NCBI GenBank assembly: GCA_002337545.1
Contig: DDGE01000022.1
Coordinates: 20,346-39,608 of the forward strand
DNA from: Phycisphaerales bacterium UBA1910
Lineage (GTDB): Bacteria; Planctomycetota; Phycisphaerae; Phycisphaerales; UBA1924
Direction of reading: 5' to 3'
Length of the DNA: 19,263 nucleotides
A program made the position numbers and the translations under genes. The notes beneath the pieces are model-generated. The model had not been told where the DNA came from. It saw only the letters and a list, made by a program, of their open reading frames with translations, and did no database searches. Positions within the stretch are counted from its first letter, which is position 1; the number at the start of each line of letters is the position of its first letter. Positions 1 through 7,206 of this stretch are shown piece by piece.

Positions 1-413
1 TCCGCCTTGAGGCGGTCGGCGATGAGTTCAACAGCGGCCTTGTTACCGAACGCGCCGGCGTTGATCTTCACTTCGACCATGACGCTCGTGAGGGGGCGGG
101 TCTCGATCGTGACGAGGTGCCCTCGGTCGGATTCGATGGACCACCAGCGGCCTTCGAGTTCGGGGTGCTGCTCGTCGCGTTCGCGGGTGGTGTCGATGAT
201 GAGATCGAGGCGATCGAGGGTGCGATCGACGGCGCGGTTCATCTGTTGGGTGGTGCCCTCGTCGACATAGACGAGCTTGCCCGATTGCCAGAAGCTGTAC
301 CCGGCTTCGCCCGCGGCGGCGCTCGCGGAGACGAGCGGGACGGCGGCGGCGCAACCCGGGAGGATGAGGAGGGCGGCGAGGAAGATGATCAGGGTTGGTG
401 CGGTTCGGGGCAT
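1..413 (-). CDS. DUF3568-like small lipoprotein (3' end beyond window)
   Basis: The reading frame starts at an ATG at 411-413 and is still open at the left edge, giving 137 residues. The N-terminus is a lipoprotein signal: a hydrophobic stretch at residues 7-19, then a lipobox LPGC with Cys21, followed by a small-residue run (AAAVPLVSASAAAGEAGYSF). The rest has the layout of DUF3568 proteins: a Lys/Tyr strand (KLVYVDEG), a helix (QMNRAVDRTLDRL), a second strand reading the effect of small changes (HLVTIETRPL) and the closing VEVKINAGAFGNKAAVEL segment. DUF3568 members are envelope lipoproteins of unknown function, usually about 130-150 residues, so little is missing. No Shine-Dalgarno sequence precedes the start. 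The family assignment is from motif memory, not a search. Confidence 0.8.
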   Translation of the reverse strand, partial: MPRTAPTLIIFLAALLILPGCAAAVPLVSASAAAGEAGYSFWQSGKLVYVDEGTTQQMNRAVDRTLDRLDLIIDTTRERDEQHPELEGRWWSIESDRGHLVTIETRPLTSVMVEVKINAGAFGNKAAVELIADRLKA

Positions 414-455
414 GGGTGATTGTTGGGGGGAGATGTGGTGGAGTCATCCGTGGCA

Positions 456-545
456 GGGTGCCACTACTCGCGGCTTGCCGCGCAGTAGTGATCTTGAGGA
501 GTTCTGAAGACACTACTGCGCCGTAGACGGCGAGTAGTGGCACCC
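456..545. repeat. REP/BIME-like element A: two inverted hairpins
   Basis: The element is a 35-nt arm (456-490), a 20-nt spacer (491-510) and a second 35-nt arm (511-545). The right arm is the reverse complement of the left at 27 of 35 positions; the differences are confined to the central 8 nt at the hairpin tips. Each arm also folds on itself: CACTACT + CGCGGC, loop TT, GCCGCG + AGTAGTG on the left, with one bulged C at 483, and the mirror arrangement on the right with a bulged G at 518. A GGGTGC foot stays unpaired next to each hairpin. This resembles bacterial REP pairs (BIMEs); the resemblance is my inference. Confidence 0.8.
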
Positions 546-553
546 GGAGGAGA

Positions 554-622
554 CCCCTCCGCCTCTCCGCCTTTGGCGGATCGGCACCTCCCTCGTCCGC
601 CAAAGGCGGGGCGCGGGGAGGG
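554..622. repeat. Palindromic element B
   Basis: The core is TCCGCCTTTGGCGGA at 566-580 and its inverted copy TCCGCCAAAGGCGG at 596-609. The inverted relation extends to CCCTCC at 555-560 against GGGAGGG near 616-622, with an unrelated stretch between. The spacer is 581-595. Each half can also fold as its own short hairpin. Element B' at 768-819 shares the CCCTCC, TCCGCCT, GGCGGA and CACCTCCC blocks in the same order, which marks these as two copies of one family. Confidence 0.65.
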
Positions 623-651
623 ACAGGGGATGGGTGCATTCAGATCTCGGT

Positions 652-743
652 GGGTGCCCTGCTTTGACCCGGAGGGCAAAGCAGGTTCTTTGGAGGATTC
701 TCGTTCCTGCTTTGTCCGCTTCGCGGATCAAAGCAGGGCACCC
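652..743. repeat. REP/BIME-like element A': same design, different stems
   Basis: Left arm 652-685, spacer 686-705 (20 nt, as in element A) and right arm 706-743. GGGTGCCCTGCTTTG at 652-666 is exactly complementary to 729-743. Each arm folds on itself: CCTGCTTTG with CAAAGCAGG, one bulged base (A667 left, T728 right), then a tip stem CCC/GGG on the left and TCCGC/GCGGA on the right. The foot GGGTGC and the spacer core (TCTTTGGAGGATTCT here, TCTTGAGGAGTTCT in A) match element A, but the stem is a different sequence. The two elements are therefore related by structure more than by sequence. Confidence 0.8.
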
Positions 744-767
744 ATCGCAACCGATCGTTGTGACCCC

Positions 768-819
768 CCCTCCGGCTCCGCCTGCGGCGGACCCACCTCC
801 CCCGCAGGCGCGGAGGAGG
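768..819. repeat. Palindromic element B'
   Basis: CCCTCCGG-CTCCGCCTGCGG-CGGA at 768-791 is followed by a short spacer and an inverted half with CCGCAGG at 802-808 and GGAGG at 812-816. The block order matches element B at 554-622, with the TTT tip replaced by GC. It lies 24 nt after element A'. Confidence 0.55.
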
Positions 820-860
820 ATGCGTGGTAGTTGATGGGTGGCATCCTGTTCAGTTCCCAC

Positions 861-886
861 TGCCTATTGCCTATTGCCTATTGCCT
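861..886. repeat. Heptamer tandem repeat TGCCTAT, 3.7 copies
   Basis: Three perfect copies of TGCCTAT (861-867, 868-874, 875-881) are followed by a partial copy, TGCCT. The last base overlaps the stop codon of the leftward transporter gene (TCA at 886-888 on the + strand). Short arrays of this kind change copy number by slippage. Confidence 0.8.
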
Positions 887-2280
887 CAAAACACCAACAG
901 CCCCACCACCATCCACACCGCGACGATGAGCATCACCACGGCGGTGTAGCCGACGATCTCGCGTGCTTTGACTTTGGTGATCGCGAGCAGGGGCAGGGCC
1001 CAGAAGGGTTGGAGCATGTTGGTGAGCTGGTCGCCATACGCCACGGCCATGATCATCTTGGCGGGAGCGACGCCGGCTTCGGCACTGGTTTGCAGGGCGA
1101 TGGGGCCCTGAATACCCCACTGGCCGCCGCCGGAGGGGACGAAGACATTGACGATGGCGGCGCTGAGCATCGTGAAGATGGGCGCGGTGGTCTCGTTGGC
1201 GACGGAGCCCATGAACCGGGAGAAGTCGCTCACGAGCCCGGAACTGGCGAGCATGCCCATGATGCCGGCGTAGAGGGGGAACTGGAGGATGATGCCCGAA
1301 CAACCACGCGCGCCGTCCTCGGCGGCGCGGAGGTAGGAGCGGACGGAGCCGTGCATGATGAGCCCGAGGGCGAGCATGAGGGTGTTGACCTCGTTGGGGC
1401 CCAGCGACATGAAGCCCTGTTTGGTCGAGAAGCGTGTGAACGCCCAGAGCAGCATCAATGCCAATGCCCAGACGACGATGGGTGAGCGTTCGATCCAGTC
1501 GGGGAAGCCCGACGGGGCGTCCGTGTTGTTTGGTTCGGGCGCGCTGGACTCGTCGTCAAGCGGCATGGGGATGATCTCGTTGTCGTGCTTTGGTGTGAGG
1601 AGGAAGAGCACGATGGGGATCAGAATCAGCATCCCGCCGGAGACGAAGAGATTCATAGGACTGAGGATCGTGTCGCTGATGGGGACAGCGCCGGTCTCAA
1701 GTGATTCATAGATGCTGGTCGGGAGGACATCGCGTGCCTGGGCCTCGGTGGACATCTTGAGCGGAGCGGAGCCGGAGAACCCGCCGTGGAAGGTGAGCAG
1801 GCCCATGTAGCCGGCGGCGGCCAGGAGCGGGCCGTGTACGCGGATGCCCTTCAGGGCGCACACCCTTGCAACCTCTCGGGCGAAGAGTGCGCCGACGATA
1901 AGCCCGAGTCCCCAGTTGATAAGCCCCAGCCCCCCGGCGAGAAGCCCGACGAGTGCCGCGGCTGTTGGCGCGGCGTTTGGAAGCCCCGCGAGTTTCTCGA
2001 TCAAGGCCCGCACGGGCTTTGAAGCGGCGAGCGCGTGACCCGTCACGAGGATGAGGCACATCTGCATGCCGAACCTGAGGAACTTCCAGAGCCCGTCGCT
2101 GCCCCGCCAGGCGTCGATCATGGCGTTTGCTTTCTGCGGGATTGTCTCCGCGTCGGGATAGGTGCCAAGCGTCAGCGCGAGGATCGCGGAGAGCAGGGTG
2201 AGCCCGACGGCGATGACGAAGGGATCGGGGGCCGTTTTCGTGAACACGCGGGTCAGGATGCGTCCGAGTGATGCGATCAT
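886..2280 (-). CDS. atoE: AtoE-type short-chain fatty acid transporter
   Basis: The 464-residue product is a polytopic membrane protein with at least ten hydrophobic segments and matches the SCFA_trans/AtoE family. Members of this family carry short-chain fatty acids such as acetoacetate or butyrate across the cytoplasmic membrane. Visible family features are an opening amphipathic helix followed by TAPDPFVIAVGLT (16-28), GGLGLINWGLGLIVGALFAR (116-135), GYMGLLTFHGGFSGSAPLK (157-175), the signature VPSGGGQWGIQGP (381-393) and AYGDQLTNMLQPFWALP (414-430). Length is typical. An in-frame upstream ATG at 2367 would add 29 polar residues unlike the family, so I use the ATG at 2278-2280, preceded by AGGGAAA. 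The gene is divergent from the RarD-type transporter. No acyl-CoA transferase genes are adjacent, so the substrate is not indicated by context. Confidence 0.9.
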   Translation of the reverse strand: MIASLGRILTRVFTKTAPDPFVIAVGLTLLSAILALTLGTYPDAETIPQKANAMIDAWRGSDGLWKFLRFGMQMCLILVTGHALAASKPVRALIEKLAGLPNAAPTAAALVGLLAGGLGLINWGLGLIVGALFAREVARVCALKGIRVHGPLLAAAGYMGLLTFHGGFSGSAPLKMSTEAQARDVLPTSIYESLETGAVPISDTILSPMNLFVSGGMLILIPIVLFLLTPKHDNEIIPMPLDDESSAPEPNNTDAPSGFPDWIERSPIVVWALALMLLWAFTRFSTKQGFMSLGPNEVNTLMLALGLIMHGSVRSYLRAAEDGARGCSGIILQFPLYAGIMGMLASSGLVSDFSRFMGSVANETTAPIFTMLSAAIVNVFVPSGGGQWGIQGPIALQTSAEAGVAPAKMIMAVAYGDQLTNMLQPFWALPLLAITKVKAREIVGYTAVVMLIVAVWMVVGLLVF

Positions 2281-2328
2281 GCGGGGTTTCCCTGTAATGG
2301 AATAGTGTCGTGCAAACTCGTGTTCCAG

Positions 2329-2337
2329 ATTATGCCA
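2329..2337 (-). promoter_or_regulatory. Candidate extended -10 promoter of the AtoE-type gene
   Basis: Read leftward, TGGCATAAT lies about 48 nt upstream of the ATG at 2280. CATAAT matches the sigma-70 -10 hexamer at 5 of 6 positions and is preceded by an extended -10 TG. No good -35 box is visible at the normal spacing. Confidence 0.4.
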
Positions 2338-2351
2338 GATCGTGTGTGATC

Positions 2352-2382
2352 TTGCAGGTATCCGCACCGATCGACCTAGACT
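2352..2382 (+). promoter_or_regulatory. Candidate promoter of the RarD-type gene
   Basis: TTGCAG at 2352-2357 and TAGACT at 2377-2382 are separated by 19 nt. TAGACT ends 8 nt before the ATG at 2391, which would place transcription initiation at or next to the start codon. No Shine-Dalgarno sequence is present, which fits a leaderless message. The match to consensus is partial. Confidence 0.35.
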
Positions 2383-2390
2383 TGCCGCTC

Positions 2391-3368
2391 ATGTCCGACG
2401 CATCCCCACCGCCGATCTCCGATGAGCAGTACCCGAATCGGGGCAAAGGGATCGCGTACGCGGCCGGCGCGTTCGGCTGGTGGGCGTTCATCGTGCCCAG
2501 CTACTTCAAGCTGCTCTCGGTGCACCATGCCAATCCGTTTGAGATCCTGGCGCAGCGGGTACTGTTTGGGATCCCGATTCTGTTGCTCATGCTCGCGCTG
2601 AGTCGGAAGCTCGGCGAGTTCATGAAGGCCGCGACGCAATGGGCATCGCTCAAGGTGTTGATCCCGAGCACCGTGCTGATCGCGATCAACTGGTTCTTCT
2701 TTATCTACGCGGTCTCGACGGATCGGTTGAGCCACGCATCGCTGGGCTACTACATCAACCCGCTGTTCTCGATCGCGCTGGGGTTCTTGTTCCTTGGTGA
2801 GCGCCCGCGCCCGGTGCAATGGGGTTCGATTGTTCTCGCGTGCACGGCGGTGCTCGTGATGGCGTACGCGGAACTCAATGGCGCGGATTCGAAGGGGTTC
2901 CCGTGGTTGTCGATCCTGCTGCCGGCAAGCTTTGGGACCTACGGGCTGTTGCGGAAGCAGGCCAAGGTCGGGCCGAGCGTTGGGTTGACCTTTGAGATGA
3001 TGCTGCTCTTGCCGGTGTGCGTGGGGTTGGTAATCTGGCTCGGTCGTACGGGTGATGGGATCTTCCTCGCGCCGGACACCAAGCTCTGGGTGTCAATGAT
3101 CATGATTCTGGGCGGGATTGTGACGATCGTGCCGCTGATCTGTTTTACCAATGCGGTCAAGCTGCTGCCGCTGAGCACGGTGGGATTGCTGCAGTACACC
3201 GCGCCAACGGGGCAGTTGTTGTTGTCCGTCGTGTTCTTTAACGAGCACTTCACGCCGCTGAAGTTTGCCGCGTTCGCGATTATCTGGGTCGCTGTAGGCA
3301 TTTACTCATGGGACATGATCCGCGGTCATCGCGAGGCGAAAGCGGCGAAAACAGAGTTGCTCGAGTAG
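2391..3368 (+). CDS. rarD: RarD-type EamA/DMT-family transporter
   Basis: The 325-residue product has about ten hydrophobic segments and the two-fold EamA layout of the drug/metabolite transporter superfamily. It carries RarD motifs: GWWAFIVPSYFKLL (29-42), an EILAQR motif (51-56), NWFFFIYAVSTDRLSHASLG (100-119), YYINPLFSIALG (120-131), ERPRPVQW (137-144) and LLQYTAPTGQLLLSVVFF (266-283). RarD proteins were named for a chloramphenicol-sensitivity phenotype; their natural substrate is not settled. The frame is open upstream, but translation from an earlier ATG at 2310 would overlap the divergent gene's leader and add non-family residues, so I start at MSDASPPP. The gene ends 1 nt from the stop codon of the convergent lipoprotein gene, so any terminators must lie within coding sequence. 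Confidence 0.9.
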   Translation: MSDASPPPISDEQYPNRGKGIAYAAGAFGWWAFIVPSYFKLLSVHHANPFEILAQRVLFGIPILLLMLALSRKLGEFMKAATQWASLKVLIPSTVLIAINWFFFIYAVSTDRLSHASLGYYINPLFSIALGFLFLGERPRPVQWGSIVLACTAVLVMAYAELNGADSKGFPWLSILLPASFGTYGLLRKQAKVGPSVGLTFEMMLLLPVCVGLVIWLGRTGDGIFLAPDTKLWVSMIMILGGIVTIVPLICFTNAVKLLPLSTVGLLQYTAPTGQLLLSVVFFNEHFTPLKFAAFAIIWVAVGIYSWDMIRGHREAKAAKTELLE

Positions 3369-3369
3369 A

Positions 3370-3843
3370 TCAGAAGATCCCGAGGAACTTCTTGCGTCCG
3401 CCGATGCCGCAGTACCCCACTTGCGTCTGCGCGTCGGGCAAATCGATCATGTCGTACACACGGAGTGATTTGAGGTGCGGCTTCCACCTTTCAACGAACT
3501 GCACATGTTGCGGGTGATCAACATATGCCGCGAGTTCCTCTTGTGATTCGAAACCGAGGTAGATGGCGATGTCGTAGTCGTCGCTGACGGTTGCCCTGCC
3601 GGTATCAAGGTGTGGACCGCACGCGAAGGTGGTGACGCTTGGGATGGTTCCGAGCATGAGGTCTGCATCACGCTGCAGCGCATTGATTTTCGTTGGATCA
3701 CTAAGTTGTACAAAGACGATGTGCCCGATCAGGGCAGGCCTCGGGGCCGCGTGCGCAATAACTGGGCCTCGGGGGGCTTTGTATCCCCAGCAACCCGACA
3801 TGCACAGCGAAAGAGCGATCAGCATGATGATTTTGATATTCAT
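3370..3843 (-). CDS. Dabb-domain lipoprotein
   Basis: This 157-residue protein has a lipoprotein signal: MNIKII, a hydrophobic core, then a lipobox MSGC with Cys18. Residues 39-132 look like a stress-responsive A/B-barrel (Dabb) domain: it opens with GHIVFVQLSD, has the helix LQRDADLMLGTIPSV, the strand DYDIAIYLGFES, and the conserved tail YVDHPQHVQFVERWKPHL. Dabb domains form dimeric ferredoxin-like barrels and usually have no assigned catalytic role. An exported lipid-anchored version is less common than the cytoplasmic form. The short Cys-containing tail (YCGIGGRKK) is outside the domain. The start is preceded by TGATACGAT with a 6-nt gap rather than by a Shine-Dalgarno sequence. Confidence 0.8.
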   Translation of the reverse strand: MNIKIIMLIALSLCMSGCWGYKAPRGPVIAHAAPRPALIGHIVFVQLSDPTKINALQRDADLMLGTIPSVTTFACGPHLDTGRATVSDDYDIAIYLGFESQEELAAYVDHPQHVQFVERWKPHLKSLRVYDMIDLPDAQTQVGYCGIGGRKKFLGIF

Positions 3844-3849
3844 TTCGTG

Positions 3850-3858
3850 ATCGTATCA
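3850..3858 (-). promoter_or_regulatory. TGATACGAT promoter-like motif 6 nt before the ATG
   Basis: Read leftward, TGATACGAT ends 6 nt upstream of the start codon at 3843. It can be read as an extended -10 (TG-A-TACGAT), which would put the transcript start at about the ATG. The same nonamer at the same 6-nt distance precedes the small lipoprotein gene ending at 13282. Here it is also part of an odd palindrome GTGAT-ACG-ATCAC, so a regulator site is an alternative reading. Confidence 0.45.
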
Positions 3859-3903
3859 CATTTTGTGTCAGCACCTTGTACCAAACTCGGTCATACTGAT
3901 GCC

Positions 3904-4230
3904 ATGGATACACACAACACCCACGATGATCGTTTATCTCAGCTCTCCAAGTCCAACGCCCGCTGGCGCCTGCTCGCGGTTTCCTCCATCACGCTGATGG
4001 TGGGCGTCGCGATCGGTGGAATGGGCAGTGCCCAGCCCGCCGAATCCAAAGACCCCAAAGCGGTCATCGACCGGGTTGGCTTGTCGGATCGGATTATTCG
4101 GTTTCATGCCGACGGCTCGATGACCTATCTCAAGCTCCCGCAGGGCGATCGCACGGTGGACGGATACTACGACTGGGGCAAGATCAAGGTCGATACACGG
4201 TATACAAGCCGGACGCTCCCTCAGCCGTGA
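3904..4230 (+). CDS. Small membrane-anchored protein, unknown function
   Basis: The 108-residue product has a polar N-terminus (MDTHNTHDDR), one hydrophobic segment at about 22-42 ending in GGMGSAQPAES, and a C-terminal domain of about 60 residues containing ADGSMTYLKLPQGDRTVDGY and YDWGKIKVDTRYT. The segment is either an uncleaved anchor or a late signal peptide cut after SAQPA; in both cases the C-terminal part would be outside the cytoplasm. I do not recognise the family. The frame is open upstream of the chosen start, but 3904 is the first ATG outside the leader of the divergent gene. The gene is convergent with the pentapeptide-repeat gene, 36 nt away. Confidence 0.65.
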   Translation: MDTHNTHDDRLSQLSKSNARWRLLAVSSITLMVGVAIGGMGSAQPAESKDPKAVIDRVGLSDRIIRFHADGSMTYLKLPQGDRTVDGYYDWGKIKVDTRYTSRTLPQP

Positions 4231-4266
4231 TCCCTGCTTCCTCCCCCGCACCTGCAGGAGAGGAAG

Positions 4267-4917
4267 TCAGATATCTTCATGCTGATCCACGACCCGCGCA
4301 CCGAGTGATTCGGTGAGGGCGGGTGCTTGCACCGGATCGATGATCAGGTGACGAACCGATCCGGGATCAATCGCGAGGTGATCGATTCGTGACCCTCGGA
4401 GATCGAGCAACGAAATCCGTGTGTTGAGCAGCCGCAGCCCGCGTGCTTCGCACCCTCGGATGGTGACACGATCGAGCATTGAGCCCGACAGATCGAGCCC
4501 GTCGAGGTTGCACGCCTCGAACCACACGCGATCGAGCGTGGATTCATGCATGAACGCATCGGGCATCTTGCATTCGTGGAATCGAACATCGCGGAGAGTC
4601 GCGCCACGGGTGTCGAACCCAACGCATTTGCAGGATTCGATGACGCAGCGGATCAGGCGAGCGTCGACACAGGTCGCGCCGGAGCAATCCGCGCCAACGA
4701 ACCGAGAATCGATCACCCGTAGACCTGGCAGCGTCGCATCCTTCAGCGCCGCCCCAGCAATCCGACTCATCGATACCGATGCGTTTCGGACTATGCCGAT
4801 CGGCTCGACCAGCTCGACATGCTCGAGCACCGTGCGATCCACAAGCCCACGCCCAGACACAGACTCGAGGGGCGCATCCGGATCAAAATCGGGGGGCTCT
4901 GGTACTCGGTTTGACAT
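4267..4917 (-). CDS. Pentapeptide-repeat protein
   Basis: The 216-residue product has a proline- and acid-rich N-terminus (about 1-25), then roughly 30-192 in a five-residue periodicity with Leu/Val/Ile/Cys or Phe at the central position, for example CNLDGLDLSGSMLDRVTIRG (136-155) and DATLPGLRVIDSRFVGADCS (60-79). This predicts a right-handed quadrilateral beta-helix. Such proteins have diverse roles; some bind gyrase, many have no known function, and nothing here identifies a target. Cysteine is unusually frequent (eight residues between 78 and 156, at 78, 83, 91, 96, 98, 116, 136 and 156). There is no signal peptide. The ATG lies 3 nt after the glyA stop (TGA-TCG-ATG) and has no separate Shine-Dalgarno sequence, so translation is probably coupled to glyA. 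Confidence 0.75.
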   Translation of the reverse strand: MSNRVPEPPDFDPDAPLESVSGRGLVDRTVLEHVELVEPIGIVRNASVSMSRIAGAALKDATLPGLRVIDSRFVGADCSGATCVDARLIRCVIESCKCVGFDTRGATLRDVRFHECKMPDAFMHESTLDRVWFEACNLDGLDLSGSMLDRVTIRGCEARGLRLLNTRISLLDLRGSRIDHLAIDPGSVRHLIIDPVQAPALTESLGARVVDQHEDI

Positions 4918-4920
4918 CGA

Positions 4921-6216
4921 TCAGTGCTGGAGTGGGAAGCTCGCGCAGAGCGATTTCACTTCCTCACGCACGGTGTTGATCACGCCCTCGTCGCCCTTGG
5001 ACTCGATCACGCGGTTGAACCAGTCGGCGATCTGGGTCATCTCGGGCTCCTTGAAGCCGCGGGTTGTGGTCGCGGGGGTGCCCAATCGGATGCCCGAGGT
5101 GATCATGGGCGGGCGTGGGTCGTCGGGGATGCCGTTTTTGTTGGTGATCAGGCCCGCGGTCTCGAGCCATTTCTCCGCGTCCTTGCCCGTGAGTTCGCTG
5201 TCCTTGACGGTCAGGTCGACGAGCATGAGGTGGTTGTCGGTGCCCCCGGAGGTGATGCGGAAGCCGTGCCCGGTCAGGGCGGTCGCCAGCGCCTGGGCGT
5301 TCTTGACGACCTGCTTCTGGTAGGCCTTGAACTCGGGCTTGAGGGCCTCGCCGAAGGCGACGGCCTTGGCGGTGATGATGTGCATCAGCGGGCCGCCCTG
5401 CACGCCGGGGAAGACATTGCGGTTGATGAGCTTGTTGAGTTCCTCATCGTTGGTCATGATGAGCCCTCCGCGTGGGCCACGCAGCGACTTGTGCGTGGTG
5501 GTCGTCACGACATGAGCATGCGGGAAGGGCGAGGGATGCTCGCCGGCGGCCACGAGCCCGGCGATGTGGGCGATGTCGGCCATCAGGTAGGCCCCCACTT
5601 CGTCGGCGATCTCACGGAACTTGGCAAAGTCGATGGTGCGGGGGTAGGCGCTGTAGCCGCAGAGGATGACCTTGGGCTTGTGCTCGTGCGCGGCGGCGCG
5701 GACAGATTCGTAGTCGATCTGCTCGTGCTGCTCGTGGCCCTTGTCATAGTGGAGCGCGTAGTGGACGGGGCTGTAGAAGATCCCCGAGAAGTTGAGGTGC
5801 ATCCCGTGGGACAGGTGCCCACCGTCCTTGAGGATGAGGGAAAGGAAGGTGTCGCCCGGCTCCATGAGGGCCATAAAGGCGGCGGTGTTGGCCTGCGCGC
5901 CCGAGTGGGGCTGGACATTGGCGAAGGTGCACCCGAAAAGCTCCTTGGCCCGATCGCGTGCGAGCTGTTCGACGGCGTCGTGGTGGGCGCACCCGCCGTA
6001 GTACCGACGCCCGGGGTACCCCTCGGCGTACTTGTTGGTCATGCAGGTGCCCGCGGCGATGGTAACGGCGGGGCTGGCGTGGTTTTCTGAAGCGATCAGC
6101 TCGATCGTCGTCTCCTGGCGCTGTGCTTCAGCGCGGACGATGTCGGCGACCTGCGGGTCGGTCGCGGCGATGGTGTCGAGGATGGCGGCGTCGATCGAGG
6201 GGGTGGTGGTGGTCAT
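4921..6216 (-). CDS. glyA: Serine hydroxymethyltransferase
   Basis: The 431-residue product is a full-length PLP-dependent GlyA. It interconverts serine plus tetrahydrofolate with glycine plus 5,10-methylene-tetrahydrofolate in the cytoplasm. Key motifs are [13 protein letters not shown] (39-51), [16 protein letters not shown] (60-75), [11 protein letters not shown] (100-110), [17 protein letters not shown] (214-230) and the PLP-lysine motif [14 protein letters not shown] with Lys243. The ending [15 protein letters not shown] matches the substrate-carboxylate binding arginine region. The start gives the usual N-terminal helix. It follows the upstream zinc-ribbon gene by 30 nt without a strong Shine-Dalgarno sequence. 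With serA at the right end of the window, two serine/glycine pathway genes lie within 15 kb, though not in one operon. Confidence 0.97.
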   Translation of the reverse strand: MTTTTPSIDAAILDTIAATDPQVADIVRAEAQRQETTIELIASENHASPAVTIAAGTCMTNKYAEGYPGRRYYGGCAHHDAVEQLARDRAKELFGCTFANVQPHSGAQANTAAFMALMEPGDTFLSLILKDGGHLSHGMHLNFSGIFYSPVHYALHYDKGHEQHEQIDYESVRAAAHEHKPKVILCGYSAYPRTIDFAKFREIADEVGAYLMADIAHIAGLVAAGEHPSPFPHAHVVTTTTHKSLRGPRGGLIMTNDEELNKLINRNVFPGVQGGPLMHIITAKAVAFGEALKPEFKAYQKQVVKNAQALATALTGHGFRITSGGTDNHLMLVDLTVKDSELTGKDAEKWLETAGLITNKNGIPDDPRPPMITSGIRLGTPATTTRGFKEPEMTQIADWFNRVIESKGDEGVINTVREEVKSLCASFPLQH

Positions 6217-6246
6217 GGAGAATGGTAGACGCGGGGTGAGCGCGGA

Positions 6247-7206
6247 TCAGTACGCCAGCATGTAGACAAAGACCGTAAAACCACCAAGCAGTGATGTAAA
6301 CACTGCGAGTGCAAGGAGCAGGTTTGACCGGACACGCCATGCCTTGATGTATGCGGCCATCCAGAACCACTGGACCCAGACGAGTGACACAGCGCCCAGT
6401 ACCCCGATCAGCATGAGAAGGGTCGGCTCCAGGCCTTGTGATGGCACAGCAGTTGGCGGGCGGAGCATGCCTTCGATAATGATTGCTCCCGAGCTGACAT
6501 TTGAGGTCAACAGCACGATAAGTGGCGCGATGAGACAGAGCGCCATTGCTCGCGAGATGTGTGCGAGCCTGAGTTTCACGAGTTGGCGCGTGACTGGTGT
6601 CGCGCATATCACTACGAACCACATCAAGATCGTCATCAATAAGACGAAGCAGAACCCCAAACCAGCCTGACTGATGGACTGGGTCATGACGATTGGATCG
6701 GCGATCGACGCACGGGCAACACTAGCCCAGTAGCTAAACTCGAACATATCAACGAGGTTGGCTTTCAACTGGTTCGCGTACTGGGGGTACTGAGTCATCA
6801 TTAACGTGTATTCTTGATTCATATAGTCTGTTCTGATGATCTGGATCGAGGTACCGAGCAGGACGGATATGCAGTACGAAGCCATCACGAGTAAACAGAC
6901 CCACATCCAGATCCTTCTTGGGTACACCGGGCGCTCGACGCCGACTCTTCGCCAGAAGCGATTCGGGATCAGGACCATCCAGAGTGTTAGCAGTGAGCTT
7001 TTGATTGTGAATCGTCTGGTTGGCGAGTGCTCAACGAACCAGCGTAGATGACCTCGCACTGGGTTCAGGATCATGAACCACTGAAACTCAAACCCGCATT
7101 CGGTGCACACGCCTTCAATCGGGCACTGCGTCTCCCACGTCGCGATCTCGCCCGACTGGTCGTAGCCGCACTTTGGACAGATGGGTTGGTGGTTGTTGTG
7201 TTTCAT
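6247..7206 (-). CDS. Zinc-ribbon membrane protein, second tandem paralog
   Basis: The 319-residue product starts with a putative zinc ribbon: CPKCGYDQSGE (Cys10, Cys13) and CPIEGVCTECG (Cys28, Cys34, Cys37). A linker with WFVEH and IPNRFWRRV (80-88) leads to about five hydrophobic segments (near 98-122, 182-202, 219-243, 261-286 and 295-318). The upstream gene encodes a protein of exactly the same length and layout, so these are tandem paralogs. I know this style of N-terminal ribbon from planctomycete proteins but no function. The stop of the upstream gene overlaps this ATG by 4 nt (ATGA), which decides the start at 7204-7206. The interior is visibly less GC-rich than glyA, which may reflect relaxed selection or divergence. 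Confidence 0.75.
   Translation of the reverse strand: MKHNNHQPICPKCGYDQSGEIATWETQCPIEGVCTECGFEFQWFMILNPVRGHLRWFVEHSPTRRFTIKSSLLTLWMVLIPNRFWRRVGVERPVYPRRIWMWVCLLVMASYCISVLLGTSIQIIRTDYMNQEYTLMMTQYPQYANQLKANLVDMFEFSYWASVARASIADPIVMTQSISQAGLGFCFVLLMTILMWFVVICATPVTRQLVKLRLAHISRAMALCLIAPLIVLLTSNVSSGAIIIEGMLRPPTAVPSQGLEPTLLMLIGVLGAVSLVWVQWFWMAAYIKAWRVRSNLLLALAVFTSLLGGFTVFVYMLAY

Larger units (their letters stand above)
414..885. other. Gene-free interval carrying a palindromic repeat array
   Basis: This interval lies between the start of the leftward lipoprotein gene and the end of the leftward transporter gene. I see no convincing coding frame in it. Nearly all of it is accounted for by four palindromic elements in the order A (456-545), B (554-622), A' (652-743), B' (768-819), followed by a heptamer repeat at 861-886. 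No transposase gene is present. Confidence 0.8.

Noticed and set aside
838..1485. Open frame of 215 codons on the plus strand starting in the heptamer repeat
   Set aside because: Most of it is antisense to the AtoE-type gene, whose motifs are clear, and its His/Gly/Asp composition is typical of an antisense frame.
4237..4266. Inverted repeat CTTCCTC / GAGGAAG between convergent genes
   Set aside because: The 7-bp stem has a 16-nt loop and no T-run on either strand, so it does not support a terminator call.
4924..6090. Long open frame (388 codons) antisense to glyA
   Set aside because: It lies entirely opposite a certain gene, is rich in Gly/Val/Asp/His as expected from reading GC-rich codons backwards, and has no recognisable domain.
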